Positions 7,087-16,778 of a DNA stretch of 47,413 nt are shown here, one piece after another. The notes under the pieces were generated by a model, which was not told the origin of the DNA, did no database searches, and worked only from the letters and a program-made list of their open reading frames with translations. The stretch lies in the NCBI GenBank assembly GCA_904420565.1, contig CAJFVV010000061.1, forward strand, positions 1 to 47,413, written 5' to 3'. The stretch's first letter is position 1, and every line of letters starts with the position of its first letter. The position numbers and the translations under genes are program-made. This DNA comes from Candidatus Pseudoscillospira faecavium. GTDB taxonomy: Bacteria > Bacillota > Clostridia > Oscillospirales > Oscillospiraceae.

Positions 7087-10000
7087 TCAGCCCTGCTGGG
7101 TCTCTTTCCCTGCGCCTGCCAGGGTATCCACCAGTTCCACACACTGTGTCAGCAAATCTTCACCGGGCTGCAGCGACAGCATGATGCACGGCGTGCTCCC
7201 AGCTCCCACGCGCAGGCGGGAACGGTATTTTTTCATCCCGCATACTGCTGCAATGCGCTGCAAATCCATATTCTCCAATCCAAAATAAACGGCGGATCCC
7301 TTTTGCGTAATCTCCGATACACCAATTTTGGCCGCAGCAGCACGCAAGAGCGCTACATCCAACAGTGCCAGCACGCTTTTCGGAGGTTCTCCATAGCGGT
7401 CGATCAACTCATCGGTCAGATCATCCGCATCCTCCCGGCTGCGGATGGCCGCAATCCGGCGGTACAAATCCATGCGCTGCTCCGGAGCACGCACATAATG
7501 CTCCGGAATATTGGCCGAAAGATTCAAATCCGCCGTGCACTCCACCTCTTTTTTCTGCCCCTGTCCCTGTTCCTCCAGCACTGCTTCCTCCAACAGTTTG
7601 AGATACAGGTCATAGCCTACACTCATCATAAAGCCCGATTGCTCCGGCCCCAGCAGATTTCCGGCCCCGCGGATCTCCAAATCCCGCATGGCAATCTTAA
7701 AACCAGAGCCGAACTCCACATATTCCCGGATTGCCGAAAGCCGTTTGTCCGCTGTTTCTGACAGAATTTTTCCCCGCCGGAACGTCATATAGGCATAGGA
7801 ACGGCGGCTGCCGCGCCCGATGCGGCCGCGAATCTGATGCAGCTGTGCCAGCCCCAGCCGATCCGCATCCTCAATAATCAGCGTGTTCACATTGGGAATA
7901 TCGATGCCGGTTTCAATGATGGTTGTGCAGACCAGCACCTGGGCCTGGCCGTCGATCACTTCCTGCATCACCGCAGATAGCTGCTGCTCGCTGAGCTTGC
8001 CATGAGCCACAGCCACATGGTACTCTTCTCCAATCAGTTCCTGAACCCGCGCCGCCGTCCGGTCGATGGTGTCCACCCGGTTGTGCAGATAATACACCTG
8101 GCCTCCGCGCCGTATTTCCCGCTGCATGGCATCCGCCAGAACTGCCCAGTCGTGCTCCAGCACATAGGTCTGCACAGGCTGGCGGTTTTGAGGGGGCATT
8201 TCAATGGTGCTCATATCCCGTACGCCGGACAGTGCCATGTTCAGCGTCCGCGGAATGGGCGTGGCGGAAAGGGTCAGCACATCCACCTGTTTTGCCATTT
8301 CCTTGAGTTTTTCTTTGTGGCTGACGCCAAAGCGCTGCTCCTCATCAATTACCAGCAGGCCCAGGTCCTTGAATGTCACATTTTTTTGCAGCAGCCGATG
8401 GGTGCCAATCAAAAGGTCGATGCTCCCAGCCCTCAAATCTTCCAAAATCTTTTTGCTCTGCTTGGCAGTCTGGAAGCGGCTGAGTACGGCAATATTAACC
8501 GGGAACGCCCGGAAGCGATTCATCGCCGTAGCATAGTGCTGCTGTGCCAACACCGTGGTTGGAACCAAAATGGCTGCCTGCTTCCCGTCCAAAATGCACT
8601 TCATTACAGCCCGCAGCGCCACTTCGGTTTTCCCATAGCCCACATCGCCGCATAGCAGACGATCCATGGGCACAGGGCGCTCCATGTCGCTTTTGATCTC
8701 CTGAATGCAGCGCAGCTGGTCCTCTGTTTCATCGTAGGCAAAAGCCTCTTCAAACTCCGTCTGCCAGGGGGAATCGGGAGAAAAAGCAAACCCCTTTTTC
8801 CTCTGTCGCTCGGCATACAGCTGTATCAGCCCCTTGGCCAGATCCTTGGCCGCCGCTTTGGCCCGGCTCTTGCTGCGCGCCCAGTCTGTGCCGCCCAGCT
8901 TGTTGAGCCGCGTCTTTTCCTGCTCCTCGCCGCCGCCGATATACTTGCTGACTAAATCAAGCTGTGTCGCCGGGACATACAAACAGTCGCTGCCGGCATA
9001 GGCAATTTTGATATAATCCCGGTCTGCACCGTCCACCGTCATCTTAAAAATCCCCACAAAGCGGCCCACACCGTGGTGCACATGCACCACCAGATCTCCC
9101 GGAGCCAAATCCGTGTAGGACTGCAGCTTCTGCCGATTGGACTTTTCTTTTCGTATACGCCGCTTTTTTTGCGGCGCTGCCATCAGCTGCCCCTCCGTCA
9201 GCACGACCAGAGACAACTGCGGATATTCAATCCCCGCCGAAAGCATACCGATGCTGATTGACGCCTGCCCCGGCGCCGGAAGCTGTCCGCCCTGAAAATC
9301 CAGCGCAGCAGGGATATTCCGCTCCTCCAGCACACGCTTCAGATTTTTGGCCCGCGTCTCACTGCCGCAAAGGACCAGCACCCGAAACCGGTTCCTCAAA
9401 TACTGCTCCATATCCGACGCCGCCGTTTCCAGGCTGCCCCCATAAGATGAAAGCTGTTTGGCGTTCAGCTGCAGCAGCGTTTTGGGCGGCACCGGATAGC
9501 GCGAGGTGGGCAGGGATGCCAACAGGAAGAGCGGTTTTTGCGCCAAGGATTCCCACAGCTCTTCCGCACTCAGCGTCAAATGTGCCCATTCTCCCGCCAA
9601 AACACCGGCCTGGAGCAGCGCTTTCACATCTTCCTTAATTTGCCAGAGATAATTCTTTGTGTGTTCCATCACCCTGGCGCTGTCGCACAGGCAGACAAGC
9701 GTCTGTGCATCAAAATATTCCAGGGGCGTGTGCAGGGCGCCGTATACTGCCGCAGCATAACGGTCATAACCGCCGTGCAATGCATTCTGCTGCAGCAGTT
9801 CCGCATCGGCGCGCAGCGTTTTGCACAGTTCCTCCCGGCCGCCCTTCTTCTGCAGCTTTTCCGCCAGCGCCGTCAGCTGCTTTGCCAGGCCGGCCGCCCC
9901 GCTGGGCGCCAGGGCAGGCAAAACTTCTCCTGCAGGCAGCAGCGTCACTTCTTCCACGTTCCGAATGCGCCGCTGGGTCACAATATCAAAGGCGCCCATG

Positions 10001-10605
10001 GCGTCAATTTCGTCACCGAAAAACTCTATGCGTACAGGCTGGTCCATCCCCGGACTAAAAACATCCAAAATGCCGCCGCGCAGCGCAAACTGCCCCACGC
10101 CCTCCACCTGCTCGCACCGGCGATATCCCAGAGAAAGCAGCCGGTCTGCCAGGGTGTCAAAGGCCGCCTCCGTATCATAGCGCAGCACAAAGGCCGAGCG
10201 CAGCAGAGCTTCCCGCGGCATCGTGCACTGAACCAGCGCTTCCGGTGTCGCCACCACAAAAGGCGGCTGCTCTGCCGCGATGCGATAAAGCGTCTCAATA
10301 CGGTTCTGCTCCCATTCCCTGGAAGCGGCCGCTGCTGTGTGAAACTGGAATTCACGGGGCAGCAGCAATGCAATCTCGCCGGAGGCAAAACTTTTCAAAT
10401 CCGCTGCCATTCGGCGTGCCTCGCCCTCATCACCGCAAACCGCCAATACCGGCTGTCCGGTTTCCAGCTGCAGTGCTGCACAGGCATGGGCACGATGTAC
10501 CGGGCCCAGTCCCGTCATTGCCGCCGGGCAGCCGTGATGCGCTGCGCACTGCAGCAGTTCCGCCGCCTCCGGGATTTCCCGGAACGCCTCTGTCAGCCGC
10601 TTCAT
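7087..10605 (-). CDS. mfd: Transcription-repair coupling factor Mfd
   Basis: Cytoplasmic ATP-dependent translocase that removes stalled RNA polymerase at DNA lesions and recruits UvrA. Domains in order: UvrB-like N-terminal region (about 1-330; LRGGILDVFSPG lies in it), CarD-like polymerase-interacting domain (about 500-560; PGDLVVHVHHGVGRFVGI), superfamily 2 helicase core with Walker A GDVGYGKTE (about 652-660) and DEEQ (about 752), TRG motif region with LIIEDADRLGLAQLHQIRGR, and the C-terminal UvrA-binding domain. Length 1172 residues is normal. I chose ATG 10605 for its GGAGG 7 nt upstream; the frame stays open 40 codons further without a ribosome site. Part of the classic glmU-prs-pth-mfd order. 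Confidence 0.97.
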   Translation of the reverse strand: MKRLTEAFREIPEAAELLQCAAHHGCPAAMTGLGPVHRAHACAALQLETGQPVLAVCGDEGEARRMAADLKSFASGEIALLLPREFQFHTAAAASREWEQNRIETLYRIAAEQPPFVVATPEALVQCTMPREALLRSAFVLRYDTEAAFDTLADRLLSLGYRRCEQVEGVGQFALRGGILDVFSPGMDQPVRIEFFGDEIDAMGAFDIVTQRRIRNVEEVTLLPAGEVLPALAPSGAAGLAKQLTALAEKLQKKGGREELCKTLRADAELLQQNALHGGYDRYAAAVYGALHTPLEYFDAQTLVCLCDSARVMEHTKNYLWQIKEDVKALLQAGVLAGEWAHLTLSAEELWESLAQKPLFLLASLPTSRYPVPPKTLLQLNAKQLSSYGGSLETAASDMEQYLRNRFRVLVLCGSETRAKNLKRVLEERNIPAALDFQGGQLPAPGQASISIGMLSAGIEYPQLSLVVLTEGQLMAAPQKKRRIRKEKSNRQKLQSYTDLAPGDLVVHVHHGVGRFVGIFKMTVDGADRDYIKIAYAGSDCLYVPATQLDLVSKYIGGGEEQEKTRLNKLGGTDWARSKSRAKAAAKDLAKGLIQLYAERQRKKGFAFSPDSPWQTEFEEAFAYDETEDQLRCIQEIKSDMERPVPMDRLLCGDVGYGKTEVALRAVMKCILDGKQAAILVPTTVLAQQHYATAMNRFRAFPVNIAVLSRFQTAKQSKKILEDLRAGSIDLLIGTHRLLQKNVTFKDLGLLVIDEEQRFGVSHKEKLKEMAKQVDVLTLSATPIPRTLNMALSGVRDMSTIEMPPQNRQPVQTYVLEHDWAVLADAMQREIRRGGQVYYLHNRVDTIDRTAARVQELIGEEYHVAVAHGKLSEQQLSAVMQEVIDGQAQVLVCTTIIETGIDIPNVNTLIIEDADRLGLAQLHQIRGRIGRGSRRSYAYMTFRRGKILSETADKRLSAIREYVEFGSGFKIAMRDLEIRGAGNLLGPEQSGFMMSVGYDLYLKLLEEAVLEEQGQGQKKEVECTADLNLSANIPEHYVRAPEQRMDLYRRIAAIRSREDADDLTDELIDRYGEPPKSVLALLDVALLRAAAAKIGVSEITQKGSAVYFGLENMDLQRIAAVCGMKKYRSRLRVGAGSTPCIMLSLQPGEDLLTQCVELVDTLAGAGKETQQG

Positions 10606-10728
10606 TCCTTTTCCTCCTTCTTCACTGAAAATGCCGCAAACGGGCAACGGCAGTCCGCGCTCTCCCCCTGTCCTGGGAAGAACACGCACTGCTTTGTTTG
10701 TGCTTTTTCTCTTTCTATTGTTCACTGC

Positions 10729-11325
10729 TCAGCCATTATAGCAGCTCATAGCTTTCTCCGTCCCTTCGGCAATGATGCATTCCGCTGCGTCCAGCCCGCG
10801 CAGGATCACTTCTTCCAGCTGCTTCCACTCCGCCTGCGTAGGCCGCCCCAGCACCCAGGCCGCCAAATCATAATCCGGGTGCGGCTTTGCGCCAACGCCA
10901 ATTTTAATGCGTGGAAAATCACTGCTGCCCAGGCGGGCAATAATATCCTTCACACCGTTGTGTCCGCCGGCGCTGCCGCCGGGCCGCACACGCAGCCGCC
11001 CTACATCCAGAGAAATATCGTCAAAAATGACCAGAATCCGCTGCGGCGGAATTTTGTAAAAGCGAGCTGCTTCCTGCACAGACTGGCCGCTGAGATTCAT
11101 CATTGTCTGAGGCTTGAGCACCAAAACCCGCTGTCCGCCGAGGCTGACAAATCCTGTGAGTGCATGAAACCGCGCCTGATTCAGCCGGACACCGCAGCGC
11201 TTTTCCAAAGCATCCGCAGCATGAAATCCCACATTATGGCGCGTATTGCTATATTTTATGCCGGGATTGCCAAGACAGACCATAAGCCAGGCCGGCGCTC
11301 CCCGCTCTTTTGCTTTAAAAAACAA
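10729..11325 (-). CDS. pth: Peptidyl-tRNA hydrolase
   Basis: Cytoplasmic enzyme that releases peptides from peptidyl-tRNA that has dropped off ribosomes. The family signature CLGNPGIKYSNTRHNVGFHA includes the catalytic His in TRHN; GGSAGGHNGVKDI and KIGVGAKP also fit. No ATG precedes the conserved start at a sensible place. I propose TTG 11325, preceded at about 6 nt by GGAGGGG, giving 198 residues with a short MFFKAKERG-type N-terminal extension. Another TTG lies at 11340 and an ATG inside the first strand at 11283. Located between prs and mfd. Confidence 0.95.
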   Translation of the reverse strand: MFFKAKERGAPAWLMVCLGNPGIKYSNTRHNVGFHAADALEKRCGVRLNQARFHALTGFVSLGGQRVLVLKPQTMMNLSGQSVQEAARFYKIPPQRILVIFDDISLDVGRLRVRPGGSAGGHNGVKDIIARLGSSDFPRIKIGVGAKPHPDYDLAAWVLGRPTQAEWKQLEEVILRGLDAAECIIAEGTEKAMSCYNG

Positions 11326-11350
11326 AAAACTCCCCTCCAAAACGGGATAA

Positions 11351-11376
11351 CGGCGGGGATCCTGAGATCCCCGCCG
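11351..11376. other. Perfect GC hairpin between prs and pth
   Basis: An 11-bp perfect stem (11351-11361 with 11366-11376) has loop CTGA and no adjacent T-tract in either direction. It lies between the prs stop and the pth ribosome site. It may be an RNA-processing or stability element or a weak terminator. Confidence 0.5.
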
Positions 11377-11408
11377 GGTATTGCCGCAATGATTGCACTG
11401 CCGGCATT

Positions 11409-12368
11409 TCAGGAAAACAGCTTAGATACGGACATCTCGCTGTAAATGCGCTCAATGGCATCGGCAAACATATGCGCCACGGAAAGGTACTTGATCTTAT
11501 CGGATTTTCCGGTCGGAATGGCAGGAATTGTGTTCAAAAATGCCATTTCCGTGATCGGGCTGTTGTTGATGCGCTCCAGTGCGGGGCCGGAAAGCACCGC
11601 ATGGGATGCACAGGCATGGACGCTGTTGGCGCCGCCCACATCAATAATCGCCTTGGCCGCGTTGCAGATACTGCCGGCAGTATCCACCATATCGTCAAAG
11701 AGGATGCAGTCCCGTCCCTTGACATCACCGATGATGTTCATCACCTCGCAGGAGTTCGCCTTGGGACGGCGCTTGTCTACGATGGCCAGACTCATGCCCA
11801 GTTTCTGTGCAAAAGCCCGCGCCCGGGCAACAGAACCCACATCAGGCGAAACAACCACCATTTCTTCTGCCTGATCGGCGAACATCTTCCCATAGTATTC
11901 CACAAAAATCGGATTACCCAGCAAATTATCCACCGGAATATCGAAAAATCCCTGGATCTGCGCCGCATGCAAATCCATCGTCAGCACACGGTCCGCCCCG
12001 GCAGCCACAATCATATTGGCAACCAGCTTGGCAGAAATCGGATCTCTGGCCTTGGCCTTTCTGTCCTGGCGGGCATAGCCGAAATAGGGCATCACTGCTG
12101 TGATGCGTCCGGCAGATGCACGCTTGAGCGCATCAATCATGACAAGCATTTCCATCAGATTGTCATTCACAGGGTTGCAGGTGGATTGAATCACGAAAAC
12201 GTCGCTGCCGCGAACACTTTCGTACAGGGATGCGTAGCACTCTCCATCGGCAAATTTACCGACTTCGGAATCGCCCAGCTTCGTGTTCAGATGCTGGCAG
12301 ATCTCCTGTGCAAGAGCACGGTTCGAGTTGCCGGCAAAAAGCTTGATATCCTTACCATGTGCAATCAT
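11409..12368 (-). CDS. prs: Ribose-phosphate diphosphokinase (PRPP synthetase)
   Basis: Makes PRPP from ribose 5-phosphate and ATP for purine, pyrimidine, NAD, His and Trp synthesis. Length is 319 residues, standard for bacterial class I enzymes. Visible motifs are KLFAGNSNRALAQ at the N-terminus, the ATP-binding FGYARQDRK loop, DLHAAQIQGFF, and the PRPP-binding loop ILFDDMVDTAGS. ATG 12368 is preceded by AGAGAGGT. It lies downstream of the GlmU-like gene in the same direction, a conserved Firmicutes arrangement. Confidence 0.97.
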   Translation of the reverse strand: MIAHGKDIKLFAGNSNRALAQEICQHLNTKLGDSEVGKFADGECYASLYESVRGSDVFVIQSTCNPVNDNLMEMLVMIDALKRASAGRITAVMPYFGYARQDRKAKARDPISAKLVANMIVAAGADRVLTMDLHAAQIQGFFDIPVDNLLGNPIFVEYYGKMFADQAEEMVVVSPDVGSVARARAFAQKLGMSLAIVDKRRPKANSCEVMNIIGDVKGRDCILFDDMVDTAGSICNAAKAIIDVGGANSVHACASHAVLSGPALERINNSPITEMAFLNTIPAIPTGKSDKIKYLSVAHMFADAIERIYSEMSVSKLFS

Positions 12369-12480
12369 TCCAAAGTACCTCTCTTTTTTATTTTTCGCAT
12401 TGTCGGTGTTCCTCTGTTGTGGTCAGTGGTTGTGTATGCATGAATATATTTTATCAACGGGCATTCCCGATGGTAAAACC

Positions 12481-13602
12481 TTATTTCAGGCGGCCATTGG
12501 CGCGACGCCGCTCCGCCCAGCCATGCAGATTGGTCTGCCGTTCCCGTGCAACAGCCAAATCTCCCGCCGGCACATCTCTCGTAATGGTGGAACCAGCCGC
12601 GGTATACGCTCCGTCTCCCACCTGCACCGGTGCCACAAGATTGGTATTGCAGCCCAGGAAAACATGGCTGCCGATGGTGCAGCGGTGCTTGTCCTTGCCG
12701 TCGTAATTTACCGTAACTGTGCCGCAGCCGAAATTGACATGCTCGCCCACGTCACTGTCACCCACATAAGTCAGATGGGAAATTTTCGTGCCGTTACCCA
12801 GCACAGAATTTTTAACCTCTACAAAATCGCCCACTTTGATATCATCGCCAATGGTACAGCCGGGGCGCACATAGGCAAACGGCCCGATATGGGTGCGGCT
12901 GCCCACCGTGCTTTCATTGATCTGCGAAGCATTGACCACGGTTTCATCACCCACAGTACAGCTGTCCACCACAGTGTTGGGGCCGATTTCACAGTTACAG
13001 CCGATGACGCTTCTGCCCCGCAGAATGGTGCCGGGCAAAACCACCGTGCCTGCGCCGATGCGCACACGGGGATCAATATAAGTATTGTTGGGATCCATAA
13101 CATTCACGCCCCCTGCCACCAGGGTGCGCAGAATTTTAGCCCGTCCCAGGAACTGCATGCTGTTGAGCCCCTTGGAAGAAGTGATTGCCGTAAATCCTGC
13201 CACGCTTTCAGCACCTTCCACTTCCTCGCTGTGTTCCTGCAGGCTCTTGATTAAACTGGTGCCGCTGGCAGCATACACGCTGTTCTCACCTGCGCTCTCC
13301 ACCGGAACCGCAGCACCGGGAACCACCAGTGTCTGTTCCTCGCCTTCCAAAAACGCAAGCAACGCCTCCTGGCGATCGGATACCATGGCCTGTTCAGGAT
13401 GCACAAAACAGCTTTGGGCCTCCTCCTGATAGCGCGCCGGGCAAAACACGAAAAAGCGCTCCACCCCGCTGCTGCACAGTGCATCGCTCAGCCAGCACAG
13501 CATCGGGCAAAACAAAACGCTCTGCAGCAGCAGAGGCTTTCCTGCACCATTTTCTTCTGCAGGTCCGTCGTCCATAAAAATGACGGCACGTTTGATTTCC
13601 AT
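12481..13602 (-). CDS. glmU: GlmU-like acetyltransferase with a degenerate uridyltransferase half
   Basis: The C-terminal left-handed beta-helix (about 170-345) matches the glucosamine-1-phosphate acetyltransferase half of GlmU. Residues equivalent to the E. coli active site are present: Arg246, Lys264, His276, Tyr279, Asn290 and Lys305. The N-terminal half is only about 150 residues instead of about 225 and lacks the LAAGxGTRMxS nucleotide loop; in its place is VIFMDDGPAEENGAGKP. The GDxPL metal motif is replaced by TLVVPGAAVPV. So the protein probably acetylates GlcN-1-P but cannot make UDP-GlcNAc, which would need another enzyme. ATG 13602 has GGAGAGG 8 nt upstream. Next genes are prs, pth and mfd, as around normal glmU. 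Confidence 0.85.
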   Translation of the reverse strand: MEIKRAVIFMDDGPAEENGAGKPLLLQSVLFCPMLCWLSDALCSSGVERFFVFCPARYQEEAQSCFVHPEQAMVSDRQEALLAFLEGEEQTLVVPGAAVPVESAGENSVYAASGTSLIKSLQEHSEEVEGAESVAGFTAITSSKGLNSMQFLGRAKILRTLVAGGVNVMDPNNTYIDPRVRIGAGTVVLPGTILRGRSVIGCNCEIGPNTVVDSCTVGDETVVNASQINESTVGSRTHIGPFAYVRPGCTIGDDIKVGDFVEVKNSVLGNGTKISHLTYVGDSDVGEHVNFGCGTVTVNYDGKDKHRCTIGSHVFLGCNTNLVAPVQVGDGAYTAAGSTITRDVPAGDLAVARERQTNLHGWAERRRANGRLK

Positions 13603-14050
13603 TGTGACTTCCTCTCCAAATGCCTGGGGCACAGCTGGCAAAAAGTCCCATTTTTTGACAGCCAAACTCCCCCACTATGAAATACATTTTCATTATATCA
13701 AACCATTTCCCAAAAATCCATGTTTTTACATGAATTTTTCATCTTTTATTCTTTTGTGCAAAAATATTCGCTGCAGTTTCCTGTTTCACAGTCCATTTCT
13801 ACAAAAAAGATCAGGCCCATTGTCTTTTCTGATGCATTTTTTGTTTTATGTCGCAAATGCAACGATATTGTTATTTTTTGACAATCTTTGATTGAAATCT
13901 TTTAAATTCTGAACAATTTTTTAGTATTTTCCTTAAAAAAAGCACAAAAGAGTGTTGAAATCATACTTGCTTTGCATTACAATAGGGACGCTGACTGGCG
14001 CTGACATTTTCACCCCATGATGCAAGAAATCACCACAAAAGGAAAACACT
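13603..14050. promoter_or_regulatory. A+T-rich divergent intergenic region with promoters
   Basis: This 448-bp gene-free stretch divides the leftward glmU unit from the rightward trmL/glycolysis unit. A - strand TATAAT (13692-13697) with no good -35 box may serve glmU. On the + strand, TTGAAA (13955-13960) and TACAAT (13978-13983) with a 17-bp spacer are the best promoter for trmL. An upstream TTGACA (13878-13883) with TTTAAA (13901-13906), also 17 bp apart, may be a second one. Nothing else is recognisable. Confidence 0.6.
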
Positions 14051-14542
14051 ATGATTCACATTGTTCTGGTTGAACCTGAAATCCCGGCCAACACCGGCAA
14101 TATTTCCCGCACCTGTGCTGTAACGGGCTGCGCGCTGCATCTGATCCGCCCGCTCGGATTCGACATTTCCGAAAAAGCCGTCAAACGCGCAGGACTGGAT
14201 TATTGGGATCAGCTGAATCTGACTGTTTACGACAGCCTGGATGATTTCTTTGCCCGCCATCCGGACGCCACTGATCTCTGGTTGGCCTCGTCCAAAGCGC
14301 CCCGTCCGTACTATGAGGCAGTATTCCGTGACGGATGCTGGCTTTTTTTCGGCAAAGAAACAAAAGGACTCAGCGAAGATTTCCTCGCCGCCCACGCCGA
14401 TCGCTGCCTGCGCCTGCCTATGCTGCCGGGTGCACGGTGCCTGAACCTGTCCAATGCTGTGGCGATTTTTGCTTATGAAGCTCTGCGGCAAACCGGGTTC
14501 CCGGGCTTTCAAACAACTGGCAAAATGTGCAATACCCTTTGA
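14051..14542 (+). CDS. trmL: tRNA (cytidine/uridine-34 2'-O)-methyltransferase TrmL
   Basis: SPOUT-class methyltransferase that 2'-O-methylates the wobble base of leucine tRNAs using S-adenosylmethionine. It is a single-domain protein of 163 residues, the normal length. Motifs: [19 protein letters not shown] at the N-terminus, [17 protein letters not shown], and the knot-forming [25 protein letters not shown] precedes ATG 14051. It is the first gene of the unit that continues with pgk, tpiA, gpmI and eno. It ends 65 bp before the pgk start. Confidence 0.95.
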   Translation: MIHIVLVEPEIPANTGNISRTCAVTGCALHLIRPLGFDISEKAVKRAGLDYWDQLNLTVYDSLDDFFARHPDATDLWLASSKAPRPYYEAVFRDGCWLFFGKETKGLSEDFLAAHADRCLRLPMLPGARCLNLSNAVAIFAYEALRQTGFPGFQTTGKMCNTL

Positions 14543-14607
14543 GCAATTCTCTGCAGTTCCGGTTTTCCGGAACATATCATGAAAAGAATCAACAGGAGGC
14601 CATTGCT

Positions 14608-15801
14608 ATGAATTACAACAAAAAAACCATTTCCGACATCGACGTCAACGGAAAAAAAGTGCTGCTGCGCTGTGATTTCAACGTCCCGCAGGACAAGGAA
14701 ACCGGCGCCATCACTGACGATAAGCGCATCCGCGCCGCATTGCCCACTATCCGGTATCTTTTGGAGCACAATGCGGCTGTGATCGCATGCTCCCACCTCG
14801 GCAAGCCCAAGGGCGAGTGGAAGGAAAAGCTCACCCTGGCGCCTGTGGCCAAACGTCTGAGCGAACTGCTCGGCCAGGACGTGATTTTTGCAAAGGATAT
14901 TATCGGCGAGGATGCCACAGCCAAAGCCGCAGCGCTGCAGGGCGGTCAGATCATGCTTTTGGAAAATCTGCGCTTCGACATCCGCGAGGAGAAAAACGAT
15001 CCTGCTTTCGCCAAAGCCCTGGCAGATATGGCAGAGCTCTATGTTTCCGATGCATTCGGCACCGTGCACCGCGCCCATGCTTCCACGGCCGGCGTGGCCG
15101 CTTATCTTCCCGCTGTATCCGGCCTTCTGATTCAAAAGGAGCTGGAAATCATGGGCGGCGCTCTGGAAAATCCGAAGCGCCCCTTTGTGGCTGTGCTGGG
15201 CGGCGCAAAAGTCTCTGACAAAATCAACGTCATCAACAATCTGCTGGAAAAAGCCGACACCATCATCATCGGCGGCGGCATGGCTTACACCTTTATCAAG
15301 GCGCAGGGGGGCAATATCGGCACTTCTCTGCTGGAAGAGGACAAAATCGGATATGCAAAGGATATGATCGCCAAGGCAAAGGAGAAGGGCGTACAGCTTC
15401 TGCTGCCTGTTGACACGCTGGCCGCCAAGGAGTTCTCCAAAGATGCAGAACCCGTCTGCGTGGAAAGCATGTCCATTCCCGACGACATGATGGGTATGGA
15501 CATCGGCCCCAAAACCTGCGAAGAATTTGCCGCAGCTGTCAAAGGCGCCGGCACCATTGTGTGGAACGGCCCGATGGGCGTATTTGAATTTCCCGCTTTT
15601 GCACAGGGCACCAAGGCCATGGCCAAAGCCCTGGCAGAATCCGGTGCCGTCACCATCATCGGCGGCGGTGACAGTGCAGCCGCCGTGGAGCAGCTGGGTT
15701 ACGCAGATCAGATCACGCACATCTCCACCGGCGGCGGCGCATCCCTGGAATTTTTGGAGGGCAAGGAGCTGCCCGGCGTCGCCTGCCTGCTGGACAAATA
15801 A
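14608..15801 (+). CDS. pgk: Phosphoglycerate kinase
   Basis: Cytoplasmic glycolytic enzyme converting 1,3-bisphosphoglycerate and ADP to 3-phosphoglycerate and ATP. It is 397 residues, normal for a bacterial enzyme. Motifs: [11 protein letters not shown] with the substrate-binding Asp and Asn, [10 protein letters not shown], the ATP-site [20 protein letters not shown], and the C-terminal [14 protein letters not shown] 14608 is chosen because AGGAGG lies 8 nt upstream. Codon use is strongly G+C biased at third positions, as in the following genes, consistent with high expression. Confidence 0.98.
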   Translation: MNYNKKTISDIDVNGKKVLLRCDFNVPQDKETGAITDDKRIRAALPTIRYLLEHNAAVIACSHLGKPKGEWKEKLTLAPVAKRLSELLGQDVIFAKDIIGEDATAKAAALQGGQIMLLENLRFDIREEKNDPAFAKALADMAELYVSDAFGTVHRAHASTAGVAAYLPAVSGLLIQKELEIMGGALENPKRPFVAVLGGAKVSDKINVINNLLEKADTIIIGGGMAYTFIKAQGGNIGTSLLEEDKIGYAKDMIAKAKEKGVQLLLPVDTLAAKEFSKDAEPVCVESMSIPDDMMGMDIGPKTCEEFAAAVKGAGTIVWNGPMGVFEFPAFAQGTKAMAKALAESGAVTIIGGGDSAAAVEQLGYADQITHISTGGGASLEFLEGKELPGVACLLDK

Positions 15802-15837
15802 TTTCTTTCCCCGCTGAACAAACATTTCCCAACAAAT

Positions 15838-15905
15838 CGGGAAGCCTCACAGCGTCTCTTTCCGCGGAACCTCTCCGCGCAAAGAGTTCGCGCCGCGGCT
15901 TCCCG
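15838..15905 (+). other. Nested long hairpin between pgk and tpiA
   Basis: Three nested stems share one axis: an outer 9-bp perfect stem (15838-15846 with 15897-15905), a middle 6-bp stem (15856-15861 with 15881-15886) and an inner 6-bp stem (15863-15868 with 15874-15879) with a 5-nt loop. A loose T-rich stretch follows. It may attenuate read-through from pgk to tpiA, protect the pgk mRNA end, or be a short palindromic repeat element. Confidence 0.6.
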
Positions 15906-15959
15906 CCTACTTATGATTTTTGATTGATTTTTAAGATAAGAGCAAGGAGATAATATCAC

Positions 15960-16733
15960 ATGAACCGCAGATACCGAAAAACCATTATTGCCGGCAACTG
16001 GAAAATGAACAAAACCGCTTCGGAAACCAAACAGTTTGCCGAGGAACTGAAAACGATTCTGCCCAAAGCCAAGTGGTGCGACGTCTTGGTTTGCGTTCCC
16101 TCCGTCAACATTGCCGCCGCAATGCGGGCTTTTAAAGATATGCGCGTTTCCGTGGGCGCAGAAAATATTTTTTATGAAAAAAGCGGCGCTTACACCGGCG
16201 AAATCTCGGCCGAAATGCTCAAAGACCTGGGTGTAAAATATGTAATCATCGGCCACAGTGAGCGCCGGCAGTATTTCGGAGAAACCGATATTACCGTAAA
16301 TAAAAAAGTACACGCCGCTCTGGAGGCCGGACTGCATCCCATCATCTGCGTGGGCGAAAGTCTGGAGCAGCGGGAACTGGGCGTCACCATGGACCTGATT
16401 TCCCTGCAGGTGAAGTCCGCTCTGGCCGGCGTCGGCGCAGACAGACTGCGTAAATGCATCATCGCTTACGAGCCGGTTTGGGCCATTGGCACAGGAAAAA
16501 ACGCCACACCCGAGCAGGCTGCAGAGGTCTGTGCATTTATCCGCGCCACCATCCGCCATATCTACGGGGCACGCATCGCCCGCTCGGTCACCATTCAATA
16601 CGGCGGCTCCATGAATCCCGAAAATGCTGCAGAGCTGCTGTCCCAGCCTGATATCGATGGTGGCCTGATCGGCGGTGCTTCCCTGAAACCGGCACAATTT
16701 GTCGATATCATCAACGCTGCAAATCAGGAATAA
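15960..16733 (+). CDS. tpiA: Triosephosphate isomerase
   Basis: TIM-barrel enzyme interconverting dihydroxyacetone phosphate and glyceraldehyde 3-phosphate. It is 257 residues. Active-site residues are visible: Asn13 and Lys15 in AGNWKMN, His99 in [13 protein letters not shown], and Glu171 in [11 protein letters not shown]; the phosphate-binding loop [11 protein letters not shown] and GGLIGGASL follow. AAGGAGAT precedes ATG 15960. It is followed after 45 bp by gpmI. Confidence 0.98.
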   Translation: MNRRYRKTIIAGNWKMNKTASETKQFAEELKTILPKAKWCDVLVCVPSVNIAAAMRAFKDMRVSVGAENIFYEKSGAYTGEISAEMLKDLGVKYVIIGHSERRQYFGETDITVNKKVHAALEAGLHPIICVGESLEQRELGVTMDLISLQVKSALAGVGADRLRKCIIAYEPVWAIGTGKNATPEQAAEVCAFIRATIRHIYGARIARSVTIQYGGSMNPENAAELLSQPDIDGGLIGGASLKPAQFVDIINAANQE

Positions 16734-16778
16734 TCATTTGATGGACAGGGAGCATACACTCCCAGGAGAGAACTGTTT

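Noticed and set aside
9538-11445. 635-codon + strand open frame opposite mfd and pth
   Set aside because: Product is rich in Gln, Arg, His and Cys as expected from the reverse complement of GC-rich coding DNA; no ribosome site.
14509-15825. 438-codon - strand open frame opposite pgk
   Set aside because: Antisense shadow of a highly conserved gene; Gly/His/Cys-rich with no family resemblance.
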